Shown: positions 1 through 7,436 of the stretch, one piece after another
Numbering within the stretch: the first letter of the stretch is position 1
Layout: each line of letters starts with the position of its first letter
From: Mesorhizobium hawassense
GTDB lineage: Bacteria > Pseudomonadota > Alphaproteobacteria > Rhizobiales > Rhizobiaceae
Length of the DNA stretch: 64,000 nucleotides
Direction: 5' to 3'
NCBI RefSeq assembly: GCF_003289945.1
Contig: NZ_QMBP01000009.1
Span: forward strand, 248,001-312,000
The notes under the pieces: generated by a model
Seen by the model: the letters and a program-made list of their open reading frames with translations, nothing else
Told to the model about the DNA's origin: nothing
The model's database searches: none
Position numbers and translations under genes: made by a program

Positions 1-263
1 GCTAACTCACCGGTAACGATGTGCCTTTAAAACGGATTGCGAGGCGGACATCGCGTCTGCCCGGCGCTCCGGATCAGGTCTCGCGTACCGGAGCCCGTAA
101 GTTTCGTAAATTTCGCAAGTATTCTTGTAGCGAAATGCCATGTGTATCTGGCAAAGCCGCGTTCCCGCAGGGACGCGGTTTTTGCGTTTGAGAACGGCCC
201 TCCGGCTCGTCATTCCAGAAATTGGGCCGGACGCCCAACAAAGAGCGCCCGGAGTAGATCCGC
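1..263. other. Intergenic stretch downstream of an unseen gene
   Basis: I find no convincing gene here. It contains an imperfect stem at 110-136 (ATTTCGC ... GCGAAAT with AAG/CTT inside) and the hairpin terminator listed separately. The reading frames that cross it are low-complexity Arg/Ala/Gly shadows of the GC-rich sequence. The stretch probably separates a plus-strand gene lying left of the window from the convergent aminotransferase at 264-1643. Confidence 0.5.
156..184 (+). terminator. Rho-independent terminator
   Basis: The stem CCGCGT-CCC pairs with GGG-ACGCGG (one bulged T) around a GCA loop at 157-178, followed by TTTTTG. It would end a plus-strand transcript entering from the left of the window. 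Confidence 0.6.
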
Positions 264-1643
264 TTAGCGTTTCCGCAAATCCGCATCCGCGAGATCGAGC
301 GCCTTGGCGATGCGCTCGCAGGCCATGTCGATCGTATCGCGCGTCCAGATCAGCGGCGGCGAGAGAATCATCGTGTCGCCGGTTGCGCGCAGCATCATGC
401 CGTTCGCGATCGCGTGGTCGCGCACGACGACGGCGGCGCTTCCCGACGGCAGATAGCGTTCCTTGGTCGCCTTGTCCTTGACGATCTCGATCGCGCCCAT
501 CAGGCCGATCGAGCGCACCTCGCCGACCAGCCTGTGGCCCGCGATCCGCTCCTGCAGCGCCTGCGCGAAATACGGTCCGGTGTCGTTCCTGACCCGCTCG
601 ACCAGCCCTTCCTTCTCTATGATCTCGAGGTTCTTCAGCGCCACCGCGCAGGCCACCGGATGACCGGAATAGGTATAGCCGTGATAGAACTCGCCGCCTT
701 TCTCGACCAGGGTCCTGGCGACACGGTCGCCGACCAGCAGCGCCGACAGCGGCTGGTAGCCCGAGGTCAGCGCCTTGGCGGTGGTGATGGTGTCGGGCTC
801 GATGCCGAATGTCTGCGCCGCGAACCATTCGCCGGTCCGGCCATAGCCGGTTATCACTTCGTCCAGCATCAGCAGCACATCGTATTTGCGGCAGATGCGC
901 TCCACTTCCGGCCAGTAGCTCATCGGCGGGATCTTGACGCCGCCGGCGCCCATCACCGGCTCGCCGATGAAGGCTGCGACCTTGTCGGCGCCGGCTTCGA
1001 GGATCGCGTCCTCGACCGCCTTCGCTGCGCGGATGCCGAAATCACGGTCGCTTTCGCCGGCCAACGCCAGCTCGTAGGCATAGGGCATCATCACATGCAC
1101 GATGTTGGGCACAGCGCCGCCGAGCTGCTTGTGCATCGGCTCCATTCCGCCCAGCGAGGTGCCGGCGATCGTCGAGCCATGATAGGCCGACTTGCGCGAG
1201 ATGACGCGGTTCTTCTCGGGCTTGCCCTCGAGCGCCCAATAGTGGCGCACCAGCCTGAGCGCGGTGTCGTTGGCTTCCGACCCGGACGAGCCGTAAAAAA
1301 CCTGGCTGACATGCTTGGGCGCCAGCTCCGCCAGCTTCTTCGACAACAGCACCGGCGTCGGGGTCGAGCATTTGAAGAAGGAGTTGTAGTAGGGCAGCTC
1401 CTTCATCTGCGCGTAGGCGGCCTCGGCCAGCTCGTTGCGGCCATAGCCGACATTGACGCACCAAAGGCCCGCCATGCCGTCGAGGATTTCGGTGCCGTCG
1501 GCATCGTAGATGAACGGGCCGTTGGCGTGGGTGATGATGCGGGAGCCTGTCTCGCGCAGCTCCTTATGGTCGGTGAACGGGTGAAGGTGATGCGCGGCGT
1601 CGATCTGCTGAAGCTGCTTCAGCGAATAATTCTGATAGGTCAT
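264..1643 (-). CDS. Class III omega-aminotransferase (putrescine/beta-alanine--pyruvate type)
   Basis: PLP-dependent class III aminotransferase of 459 aa, the usual length for the omega-amino acid:pyruvate or putrescine:pyruvate group. The glycine-rich phosphate-binding segment YGSSGSEAN is at residues 118-125. The cofactor-contacting Asp of LDEVITGYGR is Asp261, and the Schiff-base lysine is Lys290 in TTAKALTSGYQP. It probably moves an amino group from a polyamine or omega-amino acid to pyruvate in the cytoplasm. It is alone on its strand, with a 214-nt gap to the peptidase gene that starts upstream at 3933. The exact amine substrate cannot be read from sequence. The family is secure. Confidence 0.92.
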   Translation of the reverse strand: MTYQNYSLKQLQQIDAAHHLHPFTDHKELRETGSRIITHANGPFIYDADGTEILDGMAGLWCVNVGYGRNELAEAAYAQMKELPYYNSFFKCSTPTPVLLSKKLAELAPKHVSQVFYGSSGSEANDTALRLVRHYWALEGKPEKNRVISRKSAYHGSTIAGTSLGGMEPMHKQLGGAVPNIVHVMMPYAYELALAGESDRDFGIRAAKAVEDAILEAGADKVAAFIGEPVMGAGGVKIPPMSYWPEVERICRKYDVLLMLDEVITGYGRTGEWFAAQTFGIEPDTITTAKALTSGYQPLSALLVGDRVARTLVEKGGEFYHGYTYSGHPVACAVALKNLEIIEKEGLVERVRNDTGPYFAQALQERIAGHRLVGEVRSIGLMGAIEIVKDKATKERYLPSGSAAVVVRDHAIANGMMLRATGDTMILSPPLIWTRDTIDMACERIAKALDLADADLRKR

Positions 1644-1857
1644 GGATTTGATCTTTCCTCTTGAATCAATCCGGCAACGGCCGGGAGCGGATTCTTAGAG
1701 GCAACAGGGCGGCGAATAGCCGATGCGGGCGCACAGCCGCAACAGCTCGGCGCGAAGGGTCCGCGGTGACGGGGTCACCGCGACCCCGAAGGCGCCGGAT
1801 GTGCTGAAGCGGATCATGGCGACAGCTTATGCCGCCTGGGGCCCAAAATTCAAGCCG

Positions 1858-3933
1858 TCAGGCGATGCCGCCAAGCACGCGCTGCAGGAACATGTAACGC
1901 ATCGCCGTCTGCGCCGCCTGCGGCCGGCGATCGCCGCGCCCGCCATGGCCGCCTTCGGTCTCCTCGAAGAACATCGTCCTGCCATGGCCTGCCTCCTGCA
2001 GCCGCGCCGCCATCTTGCGCGCGTGGCCGGGATGGACGCGATCGTCGGCGGTCGACGTCATCAACAGCACCGGCGGATAGGCAATATTGGCCGCGACATG
2101 CTGATAGGGCGAATAGGCGCCGAGCCAGGCCGCCTCTTCCGGCTTCGACGGATCGCCATATTCGGCGATCCAGGAAGCGCCGGGCGGCAATTCGGTGTAG
2201 CGCAGCATGTCGAGCAGCGGCACGTCGATGATGACGGCGCCGAACAGTTCCGGCCGCTGCGTCAGCGACACGCCGATGAGCAGGCCGCCATTGGAGCCGC
2301 CTTGGATGCCGAGCTGCGCGGCCGTGGTGATGCCGCGCTTGACCACATCCTCGGCGACCGCCGCGAAATCGTCGAAGGCGTTCTGGCGCTTACCCTTGAG
2401 CGCGGCCTGGTGCCAAGCCGGACCGAACTCGCCGCCGCCGCGGATGTTGGCCTGGACATAGGCGTTGCCCCTGTCCAGCCAGAGCTTGCCGCGAATGCCG
2501 GCATAGCCGGGCAGCAGCGGCACTTCGAAGCCGCCATAGCTGTAGAGCAGCGCCGGCACCGGTCCTTTCTGGTCGCGCCGCCGCACCACGAAATACGGGA
2601 TCATCGTGCCGTCCTTCGAGCGCGCCTCGAACTGCTCCGAGACATAGGGCGAGGCATCGAAGCGGGCCGGCTGCGACTTCACGGTCTTGAGCGTCTCGCC
2701 ATCGTCGTCCGACCAGATGATCGAGCTCGGCGTCAGGAAATCGGTGAAGGAGAAGGACACGCTGGAGCCGAAATGCTCGACATGGCTGACGCCGACATTG
2801 CCGTTGTCGGGCAGCGCGATCCGTTCCAGCGACCAGCCATCGGCGGTGCGGTCGCAGGCGACGACCTTGCCGCGCACATTATCCATCAGATTGATGAACA
2901 ATCGGTCCTGCGTCCTGGCGAGCCCGGCGATCGAAACGCGACGGGCGGGCTCGAGCACGGTTTGGAACGGACCGAATGTGCCGCTCTCGATCCAGCGGTC
3001 GAAATCGACGGAATAGAGCCCGTCGGGCAGGCATTGCGTGCCGTCGGGCGCCGTCCAAGGGCTGCGCACGCCGAAGACGAGCTGGCCCTTGAAGATCGCC
3101 GTGTCGGTGGCGTCGTCCGGCAGCGGAATGCGCCTGTTCTCGCCCGAATCCAACCGCAGGAAACTGTGCGAGGTAAAGAAGTCGATCGTCTTGCCGAGCA
3201 GCACATGCCGCTTGTCGCCGTCATATTCCACGCCGCCGCCGACCGCGAGCTGATGCTTCTCGCCTTCGAAAATCGGCGTCGCGTCCTCGAGCTTGGTGCC
3301 GCGCCGCCAGAGTTTTATGACGCGCGGATAGCCTGACTGAGTCTTATCCTCTTCCGCGAAAGCCGCTGAGACGAGCACCGTGTCCCTGTCCAGCCACGAA
3401 AAGCCCGACTTGGACGCCGGCGCGCGAAACCCGTCCTCGACGAACGATTTGGCCGCAATGTCGAACTCGCGCATCTCGCTGGCGTCGCCGCCATCGGGGG
3501 ACATGGAGAGCAGGCAGCGGTCGAAATCGGGATAGAGCCGGCTGGCGCCGCCGAACACCCACTTCACACCCTCTTTCGCCGAGAGCTGGTCGAAGTCGAT
3601 GATCGTTTCCCAATCCGGCCTGTCGGTCTTGTAGGAAGCGACCGTGGTGCGTCGCCACAGGCCCAGCGCATTGGTCTTATCCTGCCAGAAATTATAGACG
3701 TAGCCGGCAAGGGCCGCCCCGACCGGCATGTTGTCCTCGGCCGTCATCAGGTCGAGCGCGGTCTCGAAGGCCGCCTGATAGGAAGGATCGCCCTGCAGTT
3801 CGGCGACCGTCAGCGCATTCTGGCGATGGACCCAGTCGAGCGATTGTTTGCTGTTGCGATCCTCCAGCCAGAGGAAGGGATCTTCGGTGCTATCGGCCGA
3901 ATCTGGCTGCGTCTGTGCGATGGACTGGGTCAT
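1858..3933 (-). CDS. Prolyl oligopeptidase family serine peptidase (S9)
   Basis: A 691-aa protein with the prolyl oligopeptidase layout: an N-terminal beta-propeller (about residues 20-430) that gates a C-terminal alpha/beta-hydrolase domain. The nucleophile is Ser547 in GGSNGG. The Asp of ADDRVHPGH (near 631) and the His of EGGHGG (near 663) complete the triad. No signal peptide is visible, so it should cleave proline-containing peptides in the cytoplasm. I chose the ATG at 3933 because GGAG sits 5 nt upstream. An upstream in-frame start at 3996 has no such site. It could equally be annotated oligopeptidase B or S9 family, since specificity is not visible. Confidence 0.9.
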   Translation of the reverse strand: MTQSIAQTQPDSADSTEDPFLWLEDRNSKQSLDWVHRQNALTVAELQGDPSYQAAFETALDLMTAEDNMPVGAALAGYVYNFWQDKTNALGLWRRTTVASYKTDRPDWETIIDFDQLSAKEGVKWVFGGASRLYPDFDRCLLSMSPDGGDASEMREFDIAAKSFVEDGFRAPASKSGFSWLDRDTVLVSAAFAEEDKTQSGYPRVIKLWRRGTKLEDATPIFEGEKHQLAVGGGVEYDGDKRHVLLGKTIDFFTSHSFLRLDSGENRRIPLPDDATDTAIFKGQLVFGVRSPWTAPDGTQCLPDGLYSVDFDRWIESGTFGPFQTVLEPARRVSIAGLARTQDRLFINLMDNVRGKVVACDRTADGWSLERIALPDNGNVGVSHVEHFGSSVSFSFTDFLTPSSIIWSDDDGETLKTVKSQPARFDASPYVSEQFEARSKDGTMIPYFVVRRRDQKGPVPALLYSYGGFEVPLLPGYAGIRGKLWLDRGNAYVQANIRGGGEFGPAWHQAALKGKRQNAFDDFAAVAEDVVKRGITTAAQLGIQGGSNGGLLIGVSLTQRPELFGAVIIDVPLLDMLRYTELPPGASWIAEYGDPSKPEEAAWLGAYSPYQHVAANIAYPPVLLMTSTADDRVHPGHARKMAARLQEAGHGRTMFFEETEGGHGGRGDRRPQAAQTAMRYMFLQRVLGGIA

Positions 3934-4049
3934 GCGGTCTCCGAAATTCGTCATGCTCGGTGCCACAAACATCGGCATGGCGCTACCGACATTCAATCGA
4001 AGCCGGTAAAAAGGACGATCCGAAATCGCCGTGGCAAGGTGAGGAACCT

Positions 4050-4586
4050 GTGCAGCGTCTCTATATAGCCACCGAGAAGTTTGATCCGTCCCACGGCACC
4101 GGATGGAAGGAATACATCGAGTGGTCGCGCCTGACGCAATTGACCGAGGTGGTCACACTCGATGGAATGCTCTGCCCGGCCGTGCTTGGCGAGATAAAGG
4201 ACAGCTACTGGCCTCACATCGTCAACGAGGACTTCATGCTTGGCTTCTTCCTGGATCTGGATTTCCTCCTCTCGGAACTGCCGGATACGCGAGACCTCAA
4301 CATCCTTGGCGTCATCCGAAAGCCGTCCGAGGATGTCAGCTCGCTTACATGGGACGGCTTTGCGTTCCTGGGCTACGACCTCATGGACAAGGCCGTCGGC
4401 AACAGCGCGTTAAGCAATTGCGGCGGCTTTCCGGACGTTTTCGCGAACATGGAACTCTCTAGTGTCGGGCTGCTGGAGGACTTCGATCGCGCGGTCGAAA
4501 TTCACGATCTGCTGCACAAAACGCACCCGGAAGAGCGACACGCCGACTGCGATCACTGGGCAATCTTTCGACGGCAGGGCGACTAA
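4050..4586 (+). CDS. Conserved hypothetical protein, 178 aa
   Basis: I do not recognise a family. The GTG at 4050 is preceded by GAGGA about 5 nt away and gives a 178-aa acidic protein, so I prefer it to the upstream GTG at 3915, whose extra 45 residues run back across the peptidase start. The protein has aromatic and acidic stretches (WKEYIEW, FMLGFFLDLDFLLSE) and no signal peptide, membrane segment or metal motif. It is divergent from the S9 peptidase and convergent with the transporter relic. It may be a soluble immunity-like or stress protein, but nothing supports a specific role. Confidence 0.7.
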   Translation: MQRLYIATEKFDPSHGTGWKEYIEWSRLTQLTEVVTLDGMLCPAVLGEIKDSYWPHIVNEDFMLGFFLDLDFLLSELPDTRDLNILGVIRKPSEDVSSLTWDGFAFLGYDLMDKAVGNSALSNCGGFPDVFANMELSSVGLLEDFDRAVEIHDLLHKTHPEERHADCDHWAIFRRQGD

Positions 4587-4600
4587 GGATTCCGACTGCC

Positions 4601-5064
4601 CTATAGGACCCGTCTTCGAACAACGGTCGCCGCCGCCAGCGCCGTGCAGATTGCGCCGAGCGTGACCGGCAGGCCGCCGGCGCCAACCACATTCATCACG
4701 CTGCCCGTCAGCGGCGGCACGATGATGCCGCCAAGACTCCACATCAGCGAGAAGGCGGCGTTGCCGGCGACCAGCGCCGAGGAAGCACAGCGCGCCGGTC
4801 AGCGAGCAGCCGACCGCCAGGTTTCGCGCGCCGACCAGCCGCACGGCCGCCGGCACGAAGGACGCCGACAGGATCAGCCCGACCGGCATCGTGGCCGCCG
4901 ACAGGCCGATCAGGCCCGGCGAAAAACCCCTGCTTCTGCATCAAAAGCGTGAACAGCGGCGAGCTCAACCCCTGCGCCGCGCCGAACATGGCGAGCGCCG
5001 CCGTGACGCCGGCAAGGGCCGCCCATTGCGGTCTGTCTTCAGCGATCTGCACGGGAGTAGTCAT
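4601..5064 (-). pseudogene. Decayed MFS transporter relic
   Basis: Three reading frames must be joined to follow this protein. The start (MTTPVQIAEDRPQW, from 5064) reads into a typical first MFS segment ending QKQGFFAG. A frameshift near 4920 passes to GLIGLSAATMPVGLIL and on through VGARNLAVGCSLTGALCFLG. A second frameshift near 4780 passes to a final part ending ALAAATVVRRRVL with TAG at 4601-4603. The remaining coding capacity is about 150 residues against about 390-400 for an intact YcaD/MFS-type transporter, so most of the middle has also been deleted. It is clearly non-functional. The former substrate is unknown. Confidence 0.8.
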
Positions 5065-5294
5065 CGTGGCTCGCGGTCGAGCATGCGCCGGGTTTCGCAC
5101 CCAAACAGGCTGGTTTTCCACACACCCATATCAGCGGCGGTACTCAACCGGATGCCTCAGTACAGGCAATTCGGCAAGCCAGCATCCTCCCCTCCGGCAT
5201 GTCGCTTCCCTCGCCCTAGTGGTCGCCGCCTCCTCACCGGCTGCATTGCCGCCGGTCCATTATGCGGCCAATTTCGCATCCTTCGAGGCTTGTC

Positions 5295-6872
5295 ATGACC
5301 GCTGCCCTCCATCCCGCCGAACCGGCGTTGGCAACCGATCGCGCCCGCCGTGGCGGCCGCGCGGGAAAACGCGCCGGCGGTTCGGCCGCCTTCGAGCAGC
5401 CCGCCTTCCGGCAGCTGAAGAACCCGCTGACGCCAACCAAGCTGGTGTCCGACGACGAGCTGGAATCGATCCACCTCGCCTCGCTGCGCGTGCTGAAGGA
5501 GATCGGCGTCGACGTTCTGCACGACGAAGCCCGCCGCATCATGAAGGCGCATGGCGCGGATGTGCGCGAAGGCTCAGAGCGCGTGCGCTTCGACAGCGAG
5601 ATGATCCTCGAGCTCGTCTCGCACTGCCCGTCGGAATTCACGCTGCATGCCCGCAACCCGGCGCACAATCTGCGCTTCGGCGGCAACAACGTCATCCTGT
5701 CGATGATGGCCTCGGCGCCCAACTGCTCCGACCTCGACCGTGGCCGCCGGCCCGGCAATCAGGCCGACTACCGCAACTTCCTGCGCCTGGCGCAGATGCA
5801 CAACATCCTGAACTGCACCGGCGGCTATCCGGTCGAGCCGATCGACATCCACCCCTCGGTCCGGCACCTCGAATGCATCCGCGACCTCGCCATGCTGACC
5901 GACAAGGTCTTCCACATCTATTCGCTCGGCAAGGAGCGCAACGTCGACGGCATCGAGATCACCCGCATCGCCCGCGGCATCAGCCGCGAACAGTTGATGC
6001 AGGAGCCTTCGGTCTTCACCATCATCAACACCAATTCGCCGCTCAAGCTCGACGTGCCGATGATGGAAGGCATCATCCAGATGTCGAGCATGGGCCAGGT
6101 CGTCATCGTCACGCCGTTTACGCTCTCGGGCGCCATGGCGCCCGTCACCGTCGCCGGCGCGCTGGTGCAGCAGAACGCCGAGGCGCTCTCCGGCATCGCC
6201 TTTGCGCAGATGGTGAAGAAGGGCGCGCCAGTCGGCTATGGCGGTTTCACCTCCAATGTCGACATGAAGTCCGGCGCGCCGGCTTTCGGCACGCCCGAAT
6301 ATATGAAGGCGCAGCTCGTCGGCGGCCAGCTCGCCCGCCGCTACAACATCCCTTATCGCACCTCCAACACCTGTGCCGCCAACACGGTCGACGCGCAGGC
6401 TGCCTATGAAAGCGTCTTCTCGCTGTGGGGCGCGATCCAGGGCGGCGGCAATCTGATGATGCACGGCGCCGGCTGGCTCGAAGGCGGCCTGCGCTGCTCC
6501 TATGAAAAGACCATCCTCGACATCGATCTGCTGCAGATGGTGGCCGAATACCTGACCCCGCTCGATCTGTCCGAGGACGCGCTCGGCTTCGACGCCATCC
6601 AGTCGGTCGGTCCTGGCGGCCATTTCTTCGGCACCCCTCACACGCAGGCGCGTTACAAGACCGCCTTCTACTCGCCGATCGTCTCCGACTGGCGCAACTT
6701 CGAGACCTGGACCGAGGCGGGCTCGCCGACGGCGATGGAACGCACCAACAAGGTGTGGAAGGAGCGCCTGGCCTCCTACGAGGAGCCCTATATGGATCCG
6801 GCCATCCGCGAGGAACTCAACGACTTCGTCGAAAAGCGCCGCGCCGAAGGCGGCGCGCCGACCGACTTCTGA
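5295..6872 (+). CDS. MttB-superfamily corrinoid methyltransferase, non-pyrrolysine (paralogue 1)
   Basis: A 525-aa member of the trimethylamine methyltransferase (MttB) family, which moves a methyl group from a quaternary or tertiary amine to the Co(I) of a corrinoid protein. The reading frame has no in-frame amber codon, so it belongs with the non-Pyl enzymes (MtgB for glycine betaine, MtpB, MtcB). The substrate is probably a betaine, given bmt and the dimethylglycine enzymes nearby. Residues 1-40 are an Arg/Gly/Ala-rich tail (RARRGGRAGKRAGG) ahead of the barrel. The ATG at 5295 has GAGG 6 nt upstream, and an upstream alternative at 5262 lacks one. The corrinoid partner is presumably at 24613. 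It is followed after 3 nt by the DUF559 frame and then by a dimethylglycine dehydrogenase-like gene. Confidence 0.88.
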   Translation: MTAALHPAEPALATDRARRGGRAGKRAGGSAAFEQPAFRQLKNPLTPTKLVSDDELESIHLASLRVLKEIGVDVLHDEARRIMKAHGADVREGSERVRFDSEMILELVSHCPSEFTLHARNPAHNLRFGGNNVILSMMASAPNCSDLDRGRRPGNQADYRNFLRLAQMHNILNCTGGYPVEPIDIHPSVRHLECIRDLAMLTDKVFHIYSLGKERNVDGIEITRIARGISREQLMQEPSVFTIINTNSPLKLDVPMMEGIIQMSSMGQVVIVTPFTLSGAMAPVTVAGALVQQNAEALSGIAFAQMVKKGAPVGYGGFTSNVDMKSGAPAFGTPEYMKAQLVGGQLARRYNIPYRTSNTCAANTVDAQAAYESVFSLWGAIQGGGNLMMHGAGWLEGGLRCSYEKTILDIDLLQMVAEYLTPLDLSEDALGFDAIQSVGPGGHFFGTPHTQARYKTAFYSPIVSDWRNFETWTEAGSPTAMERTNKVWKERLASYEEPYMDPAIREELNDFVEKRRAEGGAPTDF

Positions 6873-6875
6873 TCA

Positions 6876-7436
6876 ATGTTGTCGATGAACGGTCGACCCC
6901 CACTCCGTCGAGCTGCGCTCGACACCTCTCCCCCGGTCGACGGGGGAGAGGTGGCGCCGCGAAGCGGCGACGGAGTGGGGGAAGGCGCTGGTCAAACCCG
7001 CAGTCGCCGCAAACAGGGCACAACCCACCGAGCACAAAACCTACGGCAAGCGGGCAATCAGGCGGAAGCATTGCTTTGGCTTGAACTGAAGGCACGCAAG
7101 CTCGGTGGCTATCGCTTCACGCACCAGTTTTCCATCGGCCCCTATTTCGCGGACTTCGCTTGCCGCGAGCGTTGGCTCGTCGTCGAAGTCGATGGCCACC
7201 AACACGCCAACAGTTCCAGTGACCGCCGCCGCGACGACTTCATGCAGGCTGAAGGCTATTCCATCCTGCGTGTGTGGAATCACGACGTCCTGAAACACCG
7301 CACCTCCGTCTGTGAAACCAACCTTGCCGCGCTTGACGGCAGGCTGGTCGAAAACATTGTCGCTTCCGATCTGCGCTTTGTGTTCACACCCCGCTCATCC
7401 GATTCAGTATTTTCAAACACGGACCCATCTGTATGA
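6876..7436 (+). CDS. DUF559 domain protein (Vsr/REase-fold), N-terminus within a repeat
   Basis: Residues from about 50 onward match the DUF559 family, a very-short-patch-repair or restriction-endonuclease-like fold: RQAGNQAEALLWLELKARKL, then FSIGPYFADFACRERWLVVEVDGHQH, then DDFMQAEGYSILRVWNHDVL. The Asp of YFADFAC and the EVDG acid are the expected catalytic positions. The function is unknown and nuclease activity is only an inference. The first ~35 codons lie inside the palindromic repeat 6897-6981, so a later GTG near 6975 or beyond may be the true start. The stop overlaps the next ATG by 4 nt (ATGA), which implies co-translation with the flavoprotein. Confidence 0.75.
   Translation: MLSMNGRPPLRRAALDTSPPVDGGEVAPRSGDGVGEGAGQTRSRRKQGTTHRAQNLRQAGNQAEALLWLELKARKLGGYRFTHQFSIGPYFADFACRERWLVVEVDGHQHANSSSDRRRDDFMQAEGYSILRVWNHDVLKHRTSVCETNLAALDGRLVENIVASDLRFVFTPRSSDSVFSNTDPSV
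6897..6981. repeat. 85-bp nested palindromic repeat element (RIME/REP-like)
   Basis: Perfect 14-nt outer arms (CCCCCACTCCGTCG at 6897-6910 and its reverse complement at 6968-6981) enclose perfect 13-nt inner arms (CACCTCTCCCCCG at 6923-6935 and its complement at 6941-6953). Two short hairpins, TCGAGC/GCTCGA and GCCGC/GCGGC, flank the inner arms. This is the architecture of rhizobial intergenic mosaic elements. It has inserted between mttB paralogue 1 and the DUF559 frame. Confidence 0.85.

Noticed and set aside
1..263. tRNA gene in the left-hand intergenic region
   Set aside because: No cloverleaf with a T-loop GTTCRA and matching acceptor arms could be drawn. Only a terminator hairpin and an imperfect stem are present.
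5295..6872. Pyrrolysine-type trimethylamine methyltransferase
   Set aside because: Both MttB frames read through without an in-frame amber codon and no pyl genes are visible in the window, so they belong to the non-Pyl branch and trimethylamine is not the default substrate.
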